Origin: an uncultured Clostridia bacterium | Lineage (GTDB): Bacteria; Bacillota; Clostridia; Christensenellales; CAG-314 | Length of the DNA stretch: 59,947 nucleotides | Direction of reading: 5' to 3' | Assembly (NCBI GenBank): GCA_947623225.1 | Contig: CANQGO010000011.1 | Coordinates: 1 to 59,947 of the forward strand | Part shown: piece by piece, positions 6,574 to 14,442 of the stretch | Position numbering within the stretch: the first letter of the stretch is position 1 | Layout: the number at the start of each line of letters is the position of its first letter | Notes under the pieces: generated by a model | What the model saw: only the letters and a program-made list of their open reading frames with translations | Databases searched by the model: none | Told to the model about the DNA's origin: nothing | Made by a program: the position numbers and the translations under genes

Positions 6574-7185
6574 ATGTCTAAGAAAAAACTGTTTTCCGCC
6601 GCGATCATTGCGGTGTGCGGAGCCATCACGCTCAGTTTGTTTTATGTGGTATTTCACCGCTTCACAGGCAAGGCATTGCCTTGGTGGGCGTATATCATCG
6701 CGGTGATCATATATGCGCTGGTGGTGTATCTGGTGTATTTGCTGGCTCAGGGCCACGCGCAGAAATTCGACCGTGCGCTCAAAAATGCGGACTTCGTGAC
6801 GGACAGACGCTATGAGGGAGCGGGGCAGACGCTGTGCATAGACTTCGGCAATAAGCGTATAGCCAATACATATTTTTCCACCCGCACCTTCATACCCTTC
6901 GAGGATATAGAGGGATACCGTATAGAGAGTTACAGATACGGCACCAAGTTCGTACTGAGCGAAGAGTATCGCTATATAAGCCTGGTGATCAGGGTGAAAA
7001 AGGATATGCCTACGGAAGAACACCCGTATCTGTATCTGTCGGTATTCGAGGTGAAGGTGGCGGCGGAGGACGTTCCGGAGGTGCCGGACGTCACACAGGA
7101 GATGGCGGACAAATATCCCGAGTTGCAGCCCGTTTTGCAACTGAAACAGGATATGGAACGTATCCTGCAAACGGAAAAAGAATAA
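6574..7185 (+). CDS. Two-helix membrane protein of unknown function
   Basis: 203 residues. Two transmembrane helices (about 5-28 and 36-59) are followed by a soluble cytoplasmic or extracytoplasmic domain of ~140 residues rich in beta strands (TLCIDFGNKRIANTYF, EDIEGYRIESYRYGTKF) and ending in a Glu/Lys-rich helix. I do not recognise the family; the strand pattern is reminiscent of small PH-like or YcxB-like domains, but no motif proves it. GGAG stands 8 nt before the ATG. It is a single-gene unit between spoIIR and sleB. Confidence 0.7.
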   Translation: MSKKKLFSAAIIAVCGAITLSLFYVVFHRFTGKALPWWAYIIAVIIYALVVYLVYLLAQGHAQKFDRALKNADFVTDRRYEGAGQTLCIDFGNKRIANTYFSTRTFIPFEDIEGYRIESYRYGTKFVLSEEYRYISLVIRVKKDMPTEEHPYLYLSVFEVKVAAEDVPEVPDVTQEMADKYPELQPVLQLKQDMERILQTEKE

Positions 7186-7201
7186 ACGTGTACGTGTTTT
7201 G

Positions 7202-7231
7202 CGTCCGTGCATATAAGCACGGGCGTTTTTT
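7202..7231 (+). terminator. Intrinsic terminator
   Basis: CGTCCGTGC/GCACGGGCG stem with one G-U pair and six T residues, 17 nt after the stop codon. Confidence 0.88.
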
Positions 7232-7239
7232 GTTGCAAG

Positions 7240-7269
7240 GAATATTAGTCGGGTCATATTCTCATACTA
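7240..7269 (+). promoter_or_regulatory. Sigma-G promoter of sleB-ypeB
   Basis: GAATA (7240-7244), 18-bp spacer, CATACTA (7263-7269). This matches the forespore sigma-G consensus GHATR-N18-CATHMTA at every position and spacing, 27 nt before the sleB start. Confidence 0.85.
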
Positions 7270-7295
7270 ACCAAAAATATACAGGAGGATTTGAC

Positions 7296-7991
7296 GTGAC
7301 TACGACAAAGAGAACGAAAGCGATCGCGCTCGTATTGGCTGCACTTACTTTTCTCGCCCTATTGGTGCTGCTGACCATGCCGAGAGCCGACGCTACGACG
7401 GTCAAGATGGGAAGCCGCGGCGAGACGGTAAGGACCATACAGACCAAACTGAAGCGATGGGGCTACTATACCGGTAGCGTAGACGGTATATTCGGGGCAA
7501 AGACCAAGTCTGCCGTACAGTATTTCCAGCGCAAAAACGGCCTTACCGCCGACGGCATAGTGGGCAGTGCCACAGCCAAGGCGATGGGTATCAACCTGAA
7601 CGGTACCGTTTCCGGAGGCACGAGCACGAGCAAACTGAACAACAGCGATCTGTATCTGCTCAGTTGCTGCGTATACGGTGAGGCGCGCGGGGAAAGTTAC
7701 ACAGGCAAGGTGGCTGTCGCGGCTGTCATACTGAACAGGGTAAAAAGCAGTAAGTTTCCCAATAGTATAAGCGGCGTCATATACCAGCAAGGTGCCTTCA
7801 CATGCGTGGCGGACGGGCAGATAAATCTGGGTACGAACGACGAATGTACACGCGCGGCACAGGACGCGATGAACGGTTGGGACCCGACGGGCGGAGCGAT
7901 ATACTATTTCAACCCCGCCACAGCCACGAGCAAGTGGATATGGTCTCGTCCGCAACTCGTGACCATAGGCAAGCATATTTTCTGTTCGTGA
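7296..7991 (+). CDS. sleB: Spore cortex-lytic enzyme SleB
   Basis: 231 residues. N-terminal signal/anchor (about 8-28), a peptidoglycan-binding_1 domain (about 37-97: GSRGETVRTIQTKLKRWGYY, DGIFGAKT), and a Hydrolase_2 lytic transglycosylase domain from about 118 with catalytic Glu129 in YGEARGE. SleB cleaves the muramic-lactam cortex during germination. The GTG at 7296 has AGGAGG 8 nt upstream; no better start exists. ypeB follows after 8 nt, the invariant partner, and a consensus sigma-G promoter precedes the pair. Confidence 0.96.
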   Translation: MTTTKRTKAIALVLAALTFLALLVLLTMPRADATTVKMGSRGETVRTIQTKLKRWGYYTGSVDGIFGAKTKSAVQYFQRKNGLTADGIVGSATAKAMGINLNGTVSGGTSTSKLNNSDLYLLSCCVYGEARGESYTGKVAVAAVILNRVKSSKFPNSISGVIYQQGAFTCVADGQINLGTNDECTRAAQDAMNGWDPTGGAIYYFNPATATSKWIWSRPQLVTIGKHIFCS

Positions 7992-7999
7992 GGTGACGT

Positions 8000-9337
8000 A
8001 TGATCAGACAAAATAAGACCATCAAGAATTTCTGGATGATATTTTTCGGTACACTTGCGCTTGTGGCTATAGCGGCGACTGTCATCATGGGCGCGGTGAT
8101 GAAGGATAGATCGACCCGTATGCGCATGTCGCAGGTGACGGATGACAATGTATACAAGATCTCGCAGGAGAACAATTACAGGCGTGCCCTGTATGCCGCG
8201 TGCGACAGTATGAAGAATATAGACGCCGATCTGGGTAAGATAGCCGTATCCAACGACACCGCGCACCAGACTCAGATGCTGGCAGACGTAGTTATACATG
8301 CCAATGCCGTCAATCAGGATCTGGCAGATCTGCCCATCGCGGAAAGCGACAATCTCGCCGCATGCAGACGCTTTGTCAATCAGACTCAGGACTACGCCAT
8401 CTACCTGCTGGGCAGGATAGGGGAAGGAAATACGCTCTCCCGAGAGCAACGCAGCGCACTGAGAGAGCTCGACGACGTGGCAACGCGGCTATATGACTTG
8501 CTGCAGGAGTACAGCAACGGTGACAGCGGTATGTATATGACCAACGGCAACGGCATGGGCAACGTCGGCGCACTCTCGGACAGTTTCGGCGAAGTGGAAA
8601 GTAACGCTTTCACTTACGAAAAACTTATATACGACGGGCCCTTTTCCGAGAGTACGGAGCACAAGACTTTGAGCAGCGAGGGCAAGATCTCTCATGACGA
8701 GGCGGCGGCGAAGAATGAAAATATCTTCGGCGAGATGAAGTTTTCGGGAGAGATAGACAACGAAGGTCTGCTGTATACGTTCGATACGGTCGACGGCAGA
8801 GTATTGACGGACTGCAATGGCAATGTGGTGCAGTTCGAGGCGTATCTGGAAGGAGCGGAAGGCTCCTGCCCGGACAGAGACCGCTGTATAGAGATAGCCG
8901 AGGAGTTCTGCGCTCGGTTGGGCTATGACGTACGGGGAGTATGGATAAGCAAGACTCAGGACTTCGTCACCTATGTCAACTGCGCCACTGTCACGGATGG
9001 GGTGATAGTCTATCCCGATCTTATCAAGGTGGCAGTAGGCTGCAACGGCGAAGTTGTGGGACTGGAGGCAAAAGCGTACCTGCTCAACCATAGAGATTGG
9101 AACGTATCCTTCGGAAGCGTGACGGAAAACGAGGCGCGTACAGCCATAGGCGAAGATATGCGCGTCACCAATACAGCCAAGGCACTCATAGAGAAAGAGG
9201 GCAAGTACATTACCTGCTATGAGTTTGAAGCGGCTATGGGCGACAGACAATATTATATATACGTGGACAGTCATACGGGCAAGGAAACGGAACTTTTCAA
9301 GGTAGTGGAGAATACGGAAGGCTTCACCGTCATGTGA
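8000..9337 (+). CDS. ypeB: Germination protein YpeB
   Basis: 445 residues, normal length. A transmembrane segment (about 10-33) is followed by the helical YpeB region and three C-terminal PepSY-like repeats (segments such as EAAAKNENIFGEMKFSG, CIEIAEEFCARLGY, and VTENEARTAIGEDM). YpeB is required to keep SleB stable and located in the dormant spore. It lies 8 nt downstream of sleB in the same sigma-G transcript, with GAGGTGAC before the ATG. Confidence 0.95.
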   Translation: MIRQNKTIKNFWMIFFGTLALVAIAATVIMGAVMKDRSTRMRMSQVTDDNVYKISQENNYRRALYAACDSMKNIDADLGKIAVSNDTAHQTQMLADVVIHANAVNQDLADLPIAESDNLAACRRFVNQTQDYAIYLLGRIGEGNTLSREQRSALRELDDVATRLYDLLQEYSNGDSGMYMTNGNGMGNVGALSDSFGEVESNAFTYEKLIYDGPFSESTEHKTLSSEGKISHDEAAAKNENIFGEMKFSGEIDNEGLLYTFDTVDGRVLTDCNGNVVQFEAYLEGAEGSCPDRDRCIEIAEEFCARLGYDVRGVWISKTQDFVTYVNCATVTDGVIVYPDLIKVAVGCNGEVVGLEAKAYLLNHRDWNVSFGSVTENEARTAIGEDMRVTNTAKALIEKEGKYITCYEFEAAMGDRQYYIYVDSHTGKETELFKVVENTEGFTVM

Positions 9338-9360
9338 CGCCGCATAGCTTTGTATGCAAC

Positions 9361-9389
9361 AAGCCGGTCTTTTGCAAAGATCGGCTTTT
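9361..9389 (+). terminator. Terminator of sleB-ypeB
   Basis: AAGCCGGTCTTT/AAAGATCGGCTT imperfect stem followed by TTTTA. Confidence 0.75.
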
Positions 9390-9395
9390 ACTTTG

Positions 9396-9424
9396 TTGCA
9401 ATCGGTATTCGAATTTGTTATAAT
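9396..9424 (+). promoter_or_regulatory. Sigma-A promoter of the DUF6273-like gene
   Basis: TTGCAA (9396-9401), 17-bp spacer, TATAAT (9419-9424), 29 nt before the ATG. Confidence 0.8.
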
Positions 9425-9453
9425 GATAGCAATGAAACAGGAGGACGCTTGCA

Positions 9454-10374
9454 ATGGACGAGCATAAACTCTATACGTCGGGTGATGACGGCAAGATCAT
9501 TTTCGGAAACTATCCGCAAAGCGTGGTGCGGGACGCGCAACTTACAGACCGCCTGAATACGCTTGCCGGAGCATTGCCGGATGAGAACGATCCCCGCAGT
9601 TGGACGGATTACGGCTACTATATAGGCGGAGAACCGCGCAGTTTCACCTGGTATATAGACGTAGAGTATGATGGGGAGCGTTATCGCGGAGTATATTTTA
9701 CTCAGTGCCGTCCCGCCTGTCTGTCCGCGCCTATGGCATACCTGACTCCGCAGACAAATTCCGGCTACGACGTCAATACTGTATATTGGTTCAGGTGGGA
9801 GCCTATAGTCTGGCGTGTGCTGTCCGACGACGGCAAGAAACTGTTCGTCGTGGCGGACAAGATACTTGACTGTATGCAGATAAACGCCAAGTATTGGCAG
9901 GAGCCGTTCATTCGGGACAGTATCTCTTCACCTGCCGAGTATGACAAAAGCGACATCCGCAGTTGGCTGAACGAGGCATTCTTGTATACTGCGTTCGACG
10001 AAGAGTGCAGAGATATCATCATGACGACGGAAGTGGACAATAGCGTGAATTCTTTGGGTTCGGAAAGCGATCAGACTTGCGCCAATACCTTCGACAAGAT
10101 ATTTTTGCTCAGTTACAGAGAAGCCACCGACCCCGATCTGGGTATGATACGCCATCTGGGTTTCTATGAACCAAGGAACAGGATACCCACCGACTATGCT
10201 GTATGTCTCGGCTTGGATACATTCTTCGGAGGGGCGTCCTGGTGGCTGCGTTCGCCGAGTCTCGACTACTACGGCGAGACGGAAAAGGTTCTGGAGGGCG
10301 GTTCCGTGAGCGTATACGGCACCTGGGTCAACTACTGCGACGGTATCGTGCCCGCCATGAAGATACTACATTGA
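9454..10374 (+). CDS. DUF6273-like protein
   Basis: 306 residues, no signal peptide or membrane helix. Features typical of DUF6273 proteins are the opening IIFGNYPQS, the strand WEPIVWRVLSDDGKKLFVVADKI, the SDIRSWLNEAFLYTAF block, FDKIFLLSYREA and the C-terminal GGASWWLRSP with GSVSVYG and PAMKI. This family resembles the C-type-lectin/formylglycine-generating fold and occurs in many gut Clostridia; no activity is known. CAGGAGG is placed about 8 nt before the ATG. It is monocistronic, between ypeB and the spoIIQ region. Confidence 0.72.
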   Translation: MDEHKLYTSGDDGKIIFGNYPQSVVRDAQLTDRLNTLAGALPDENDPRSWTDYGYYIGGEPRSFTWYIDVEYDGERYRGVYFTQCRPACLSAPMAYLTPQTNSGYDVNTVYWFRWEPIVWRVLSDDGKKLFVVADKILDCMQINAKYWQEPFIRDSISSPAEYDKSDIRSWLNEAFLYTAFDEECRDIIMTTEVDNSVNSLGSESDQTCANTFDKIFLLSYREATDPDLGMIRHLGFYEPRNRIPTDYAVCLGLDTFFGGASWWLRSPSLDYYGETEKVLEGGSVSVYGTWVNYCDGIVPAMKILH

Positions 10375-10412
10375 AGATCGTGTGCAAGTAGGGCTTATAT
10401 TTACGTATAACG

Positions 10413-10443
10413 AACGATCTCTCGAGCAGGGATCGTTTTTTTA
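10413..10443 (+). terminator. Intrinsic terminator
   Basis: AACGATC/GATCGTT stem and seven T residues after the DUF6273-like gene. Confidence 0.85.
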
Positions 10444-10538
10444 TTATGTTTACATTGTTTTCGACATTTTTAGCGTTGTTTTTTGCTCTCGTAGGGTATT
10501 TCGGCAAAACGATATGTCCACACTCTGAGCGCGAGATC

Positions 10539-10997
10539 ATGAAACGATTTATTTTGACATGTGCATTGACTATAGTTGTCATCGCGGCTTTGTTGTATAC
10601 CATGCCGACGGATTTTGCCAAGTATGCGGCGAGCATATCCGACGGAGAAGTGTGTATATATTGCCGCGATACGTCGTTGTCCTATGTAGATATGGGATGC
10701 GGACGGATAGTACGATGCAGTACGTCCGGGTTGAACGAGGCTCTCGGCAAGTGCTGCGGCGTGGACGGGATAAGTTTCAGTTTCACGGGCAGCGTCTCGG
10801 ATATGGAAAGGATAGCGCGCAGGTTTTCAATGAGAGACATATCCCTGCAGCATCCGGACGGCTTGACCGTCATGTGCGGATACAGTCCCAAAATACGCGG
10901 CGGTCTGTGCGTAGACGGCAGGATGGTCAATATGCAGATAGCGTACCGTGACGGCACGATCACGGTGGGTTCCCCGCTCATACTCGGAAGTTATTAG
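10539..10997 (+). CDS. Small membrane-anchored protein upstream of spoIIQ
   Basis: 152 residues. One N-terminal transmembrane helix (about 4-22: ILTCALTIVVIAALL) followed by ~125 extracytoplasmic residues with six cysteines (VCIYC, GCGRIVRC, GKCCG) and a segment GISFSFTGSVSDMERIARR. I do not recognise it. It lies 65 nt before spoIIQ, so a sporulation-linked role such as a YwmB-like envelope protein is possible but unproven. The ATG at 10539 was chosen because it begins a normal signal anchor; an open extension to 10446 has no ribosome site. A single Spo0A-box-like TTCGACA lies at 10460-10466. Confidence 0.6.
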   Translation: MKRFILTCALTIVVIAALLYTMPTDFAKYAASISDGEVCIYCRDTSLSYVDMGCGRIVRCSTSGLNEALGKCCGVDGISFSFTGSVSDMERIARRFSMRDISLQHPDGLTVMCGYSPKIRGGLCVDGRMVNMQIAYRDGTITVGSPLILGSY

Positions 10998-11006
10998 CCG
11001 GGATAT

Positions 11007-11034
11007 GTATAAACATTTTGTAATTGGTGACAAT
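11007..11034 (+). promoter_or_regulatory. Possible sigma-F promoter of spoIIQ
   Basis: GTATA (11007-11011), 14-bp spacer, GGTGACAAT (11026-11034), against the sigma-F consensus GYWTA-N15-GGNRANANT. The boxes fit; the spacer is 1 bp short. Confidence 0.55.
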
Positions 11035-11062
11035 CAAATCAAACAATATTCGGAGGCAAACA

Positions 11063-11752
11063 ATGAACAATAACAGTACAAAACAACCAAGTAAGTTCGC
11101 AAGATTTTTGCGCAACAATGCCGCGCTCTTGCTCTTGATCTTCTGCGTGTTGGCTATCACGGCAGTGGTGTTGGCGGTGACGCTTACGAAGAACAAGACT
11201 CCCGTTCCCGACAATCCCGTCACAGTGGAACCGGACGACAATCAGAGCACCGTCACTCCTCCCGACGACGAACCGACCGAGCCGTCCACGCAGAAAGTGA
11301 ATGTGTATTTTATGAGCCCCGTAGAGTCATCGGGGATAGGATTGGAGTACACCTTCGGACCGAGCAATATGTTTACTTTCAAGTCCACTCTGAATGAGTG
11401 GAGCGCGCACAAGGCACTGGACTTGCAGGCGGAAGAGGGCGCAGAAGTGTGTGCCATGTACGACGGTACCGTGATAGACAGCGGCAAAAGTTTCCTTAAA
11501 GGCTACTATGTCACGGTGGATCATGGCGAAGGCGTCATAGCCACATATGCGTCTATGCAGGACGTACAGGTAGCCAAGGGACAGTCCGTCAAGCGCGGAG
11601 AGGTGCTGGGTTATGTGGGTACTACGGCGGAGAGCGAATACAAGGAAGGTCCTCACCTTCACCTCGAGGTGACAGCAAACGGCACAGTCGTGGATCCCAC
11701 TCCTTATACCGATGGCACGATATACCGTACCGTAGAAGTGGCTGCAAACTGA
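11063..11752 (+). CDS. spoIIQ: SpoIIQ-like M23 peptidase
   Basis: 229 residues. Cytoplasmic N terminus, one transmembrane helix (about 22-42), a Pro/Asp/Thr-rich linker (about 46-80), and a LytM/M23 domain (about 85-225). The zinc site looks complete: the HX3D-type motif HKALDL and the C-terminal HLH in GPHLHLEV. Clostridial SpoIIQ keeps these histidines, unlike the Bacillus protein, and pairs with SpoIIIAH to form the forespore-mother cell channel. GGAGG stands 6 nt before the ATG. Location in a sporulation block and a sigma-F-like promoter support SpoIIQ over a housekeeping endopeptidase. Confidence 0.85.
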   Translation: MNNNSTKQPSKFARFLRNNAALLLLIFCVLAITAVVLAVTLTKNKTPVPDNPVTVEPDDNQSTVTPPDDEPTEPSTQKVNVYFMSPVESSGIGLEYTFGPSNMFTFKSTLNEWSAHKALDLQAEEGAEVCAMYDGTVIDSGKSFLKGYYVTVDHGEGVIATYASMQDVQVAKGQSVKRGEVLGYVGTTAESEYKEGPHLHLEVTANGTVVDPTPYTDGTIYRTVEVAAN

Positions 11753-11769
11753 TATATTTTCAAGACAGC

Positions 11770-11796
11770 GGACTTGCACTATGCAAGTCCTTTTTT
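11770..11796 (+). terminator. Intrinsic terminator of spoIIQ
   Basis: GGACTTGC/GCAAGTCC stem, 5-nt loop, six T residues. Confidence 0.9.
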
Positions 11797-11886
11797 GTTC
11801 CTGCGGAGAGCAGGCGAGTTTGACCCTTTTTAATTGTATTATCTTGCAAATAATTAACATTAAACTGCTGGTTTCATTTAATTCAC

Positions 11887-11914
11887 TTGAAAAGAAATTT
11901 TTTATGTGTATGAT
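11887..11914 (+). promoter_or_regulatory. Probable promoter of the acetyltransferase-MATE cassette
   Basis: TTGAAA (11887-11892), 16-bp spacer, TATGAT (11909-11914) in an AT-rich stretch (about 11820-11980) unlike its surroundings. Confidence 0.5.
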
Positions 11915-11991
11915 ATGGAATGAAAATAAAATTTTATTTGTTCGTAAAAAAAAGAAATCGGATAATCGAATTTTTGTATACGGAGGTTGAA

Positions 11992-12780
11992 ATGGAACGA
12001 AAAATCGTACTGAAAAAGGATCTTATTGATGCTTTTAAAAATGTGGGAGTGAAGGCGGGACAGATAGTCATGGTCCATTGCTCTCTGAGTGCACTGGGCT
12101 TCGTCTGCGGCGGAGCTCAAGTGGTGATCGAGGCACTGCTGGAGAGCGTTGGGGAGGACGGGACCCTTATGATGCCAACGCAATCCTGGAAAAACCTCGA
12201 TCCTACATCCGGAGTCCATTGGCAGGAGCCCCGGGAATGGTGGCAGCTCATCCGAGACAACTGGCCGGCTTACGACAAGGACATCACTCCCACCAACACT
12301 ATGGGGGCCGTGGCGGAAATGTTTCGTCGATGGCCGGGGACAGTCCGCAGCGACCATCCTGCCAGATCAGTGGCGGCTCGCGGTCGGTACGCCGAGTATC
12401 TGACAGAAAATCACGACCTGTCCAATATTTTCGGGGACGGCTCACCCATCGGCAAACTTTACGAGTTGGACGGCTATGTGCTGTTGATCGGTGTGGGTTA
12501 CGACAAGAATACGTCACTGCACCTCGCCGACGCGCGAGCAAACTACCCCGGCAAGCACAACGCCGTGGAGAGCAGCGCGATCATGGAAAACGGCGTGCGT
12601 GTATGGAAGTCCTACGAGACGCTTTTTGTGGACGGGGAGGATTTTGACCGGATCGGCCAGGCTTTTGAGTCCAGTTGCCACGTCGGCAAATCCGCACTGG
12701 GGAACGGAACCGTGACCTTCATGCGTCAAAGAGAACTGGTGGATTTCGCGGTCAAATGGATCGAGGAGAACAGAAAATGA
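11992..12780 (+). CDS. Aminoglycoside N(3)-acetyltransferase family (YokD-like)
   Basis: 262 residues, full length for the Antibiotic_NAT family. Conserved blocks are VHCSLSALGFVCGGAQVVIE, the GTLMMPTQSW strand, the YDKDITPTNTMG segment, SDHPARSV, and the C-terminal FMRQRELVDFAVKW, closest in wording to B. subtilis YokD. Family members acetylate the 3-amino group of aminoglycosides using acetyl-CoA, but YokD types have weak or no proven resistance. GGAGG sits 5 nt before the ATG. The stop overlaps the MATE start as ATGA, giving an operon. Isoleucine is almost always ATC (ATA once), opposite to the neighbouring sporulation genes, which suggests acquisition. Confidence 0.85.
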   Translation: MERKIVLKKDLIDAFKNVGVKAGQIVMVHCSLSALGFVCGGAQVVIEALLESVGEDGTLMMPTQSWKNLDPTSGVHWQEPREWWQLIRDNWPAYDKDITPTNTMGAVAEMFRRWPGTVRSDHPARSVAARGRYAEYLTENHDLSNIFGDGSPIGKLYELDGYVLLIGVGYDKNTSLHLADARANYPGKHNAVESSAIMENGVRVWKSYETLFVDGEDFDRIGQAFESSCHVGKSALGNGTVTFMRQRELVDFAVKWIEENRK

Positions 12781-14111
12781 CGCGTTCAAAAGGACAGACT
12801 TTTTTCCGTTCCGTCTGCGCTTTGGCTATTCCGGTGGCACTGCAATCCATGCTTCAAGCCTCATTCGGTGTGGTGGATCAGGTGATGATCGGCCAGCTCG
12901 GAAGCGTGGAAGTGGCCGCTGTCGGACTGGCAGGGAAGTTTACGGGTATTTTTAATGTAGTGGTCTCCGCCGTGGGCGCGGTAGCGGGGATCATGATCTC
13001 GCAATACATGGGACAAAAAAATGCCGCTGAGACACGGCGGAGTTTGGTCCTCAATCTGCGAGTGTGCCTCATCATCGCCGTACTGTTCACTTTGGTTGGC
13101 GTTGTTGTGCCAAAGCAGATCATGGGTCTCTATATCAACGACAACGCTACGGCGGAAACCGCGGGTCGGTATCTCACCATTGTCTCCGGCACTTTCCTCC
13201 CCACGGCGGGGGTCGTCATCCTGTCCACTCACCTGCGGTGTATTAAAAAGGCAGCACTTCCGCTCTACGCAGGAATAGCGTCGGCTGCGGTCAATACCGC
13301 TCTCAACTGGGTACTGATCTTCGGGCGGCTTGGCGCACCGACTCTCGGAGTCATCGGGGCAGCACTGGCTACGCTGATCTCGCAATTTGTATATTTCGCG
13401 GTCATCTTAGCATTGTATCTGAAATACAGGGAAAAGACAGTGAGCACCGCGCAGAGCCACTTCGACTGGAAGCAGTATTTCTCTATGCTACTGCCCCTGC
13501 TGATCAGTGAATTTATGTGGGTTCTGGGCGAAAACGTGTACGCCGGTATTTACGGGCACCTGAGTACCGATGCCAGTGCCGCCATGACGTTGACGAACCC
13601 CGTGCAGTCACTGGCGATCGGAGCCTTGTGCGGCTTGAGCCAGGCGGCGGCGATCATCATCGGTAAGCGACTTGGGGATGGGGACAAAGATATGGCTTAT
13701 ATGGAGGCGAAAAAGCTCCTTCTCTACGGTCTGGCGGGTTCCCTGCTAATGTCTGCGATAATTTTCTTTGTAAGTCCGCTGTATGTACGCATTTTTAATG
13801 TGGGAAACAACATTCGGAAATTGACGGTCCAAATCCTCGTCGCTTACGCCGCAGTTATGCCTTTTAAGGTGCTGAACATGATCATCGGCAGCGGCATCCT
13901 GCGCAGTGGCGGAAAAACGACTTACGTCATGGTCATCGATCTGATGGGTACTTGGCTTTTCGGTGTGCCCTTGGGACTTCTTTCCGCTTTCGTGTTCAAC
14001 TGGTCCATTCCGTTTGTTTACTTCACCCTGTCCCTCGAGGAGTGCATTCGCTTTGCCGTATCCCTCATTGTTTTCAAACGTCGTGGATGGATGAACCGGC
14101 TAAAGGTGTGA
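12777..14111 (+). CDS. MATE family multidrug efflux transporter
   Basis: 444 residues with twelve hydrophobic segments in two homologous halves, and MATE hallmarks such as QSMLQASFGVVDQVMIGQLG near the N terminus and ALCGLSQAAAIIIGKRLGDG at the start of the second half. It would export cationic drugs by sodium or proton antiport. The ATG overlaps the acetyltransferase stop (ATGA), so the two are translationally coupled. Codon use (ATC over ATA) matches the acetyltransferase and differs from flanking genes. Substrate unknown. Confidence 0.92.
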   Translation: MTRSKGQTFFRSVCALAIPVALQSMLQASFGVVDQVMIGQLGSVEVAAVGLAGKFTGIFNVVVSAVGAVAGIMISQYMGQKNAAETRRSLVLNLRVCLIIAVLFTLVGVVVPKQIMGLYINDNATAETAGRYLTIVSGTFLPTAGVVILSTHLRCIKKAALPLYAGIASAAVNTALNWVLIFGRLGAPTLGVIGAALATLISQFVYFAVILALYLKYREKTVSTAQSHFDWKQYFSMLLPLLISEFMWVLGENVYAGIYGHLSTDASAAMTLTNPVQSLAIGALCGLSQAAAIIIGKRLGDGDKDMAYMEAKKLLLYGLAGSLLMSAIIFFVSPLYVRIFNVGNNIRKLTVQILVAYAAVMPFKVLNMIIGSGILRSGGKTTYVMVIDLMGTWLFGVPLGLLSAFVFNWSIPFVYFTLSLEECIRFAVSLIVFKRRGWMNRLKV

Positions 14112-14186
14112 GAGAACAAACACATTTGCGAAATGAATGTCGATCGTGTAGTATAATGTAAAAAATGTAGGGAAAAGTAAGATAGA

Positions 14187-14339
14187 ATGTGGCGCGCTTT
14201 TGCTACCGAAAGAGTCGCCGGAAATGTTCTTTATCAAAGATTTATCGCAACAAATTCCCGTTTGACGGGAAGCGAACCGGCGATGTTGCAATACCCTATG
14301 AGATGTTTTTACAACGGAGAGTCTCACCCTCATATGTAA
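14187..14339 (+). CDS. Possible 50-residue peptide
   Basis: An ATG-to-TAA frame of 50 codons in an otherwise gene-free stretch, just before a strong hairpin. The product is basic and Tyr/Arg-rich (MWRAFATERVAGNVLYQRF...), soluble, with no known motif. A weak AGGGAAAAG lies 10-16 nt upstream and a TATAAT is at 14152-14157 without a clear -35. It could equally be chance; only conservation would decide. Confidence 0.3.
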   Translation: MWRAFATERVAGNVLYQRFIATNSRLTGSEPAMLQYPMRCFYNGESHPHM

Positions 14340-14341
14340 AG

Positions 14342-14370
14342 CCACCGGCTATGCCGGTGGATATTTACTT
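14342..14370 (+). terminator. Strong hairpin before spoIIGA
   Basis: 8-bp CCACCGGC/GCCGGTGG stem with a 3-nt loop, followed by a mixed A/T tract. It ends whatever is transcribed through 14112-14340. Confidence 0.65.
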
Positions 14371-14403
14371 TGTAGACAAAAATATGTCTGCTACTACAAA
14401 AGT

Positions 14404-14436
14404 TTGCAAGAACTCCCTTCGTCGTGATGGTACGAT
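14404..14436 (+). promoter_or_regulatory. Probable spoIIG promoter with long spacer
   Basis: TTGCAA (14404-14409), 21-bp spacer, TACGAT (14431-14436), and the spoIIGA ATG 6 nt later. B. subtilis spoIIG also has an over-long (22 bp) spacer and needs Spo0A. A one-mismatch 0A-like site, TTCGTCG, lies in the spacer at 14419-14425. Confidence 0.5.
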
Positions 14437-14442
14437 ATGCTC

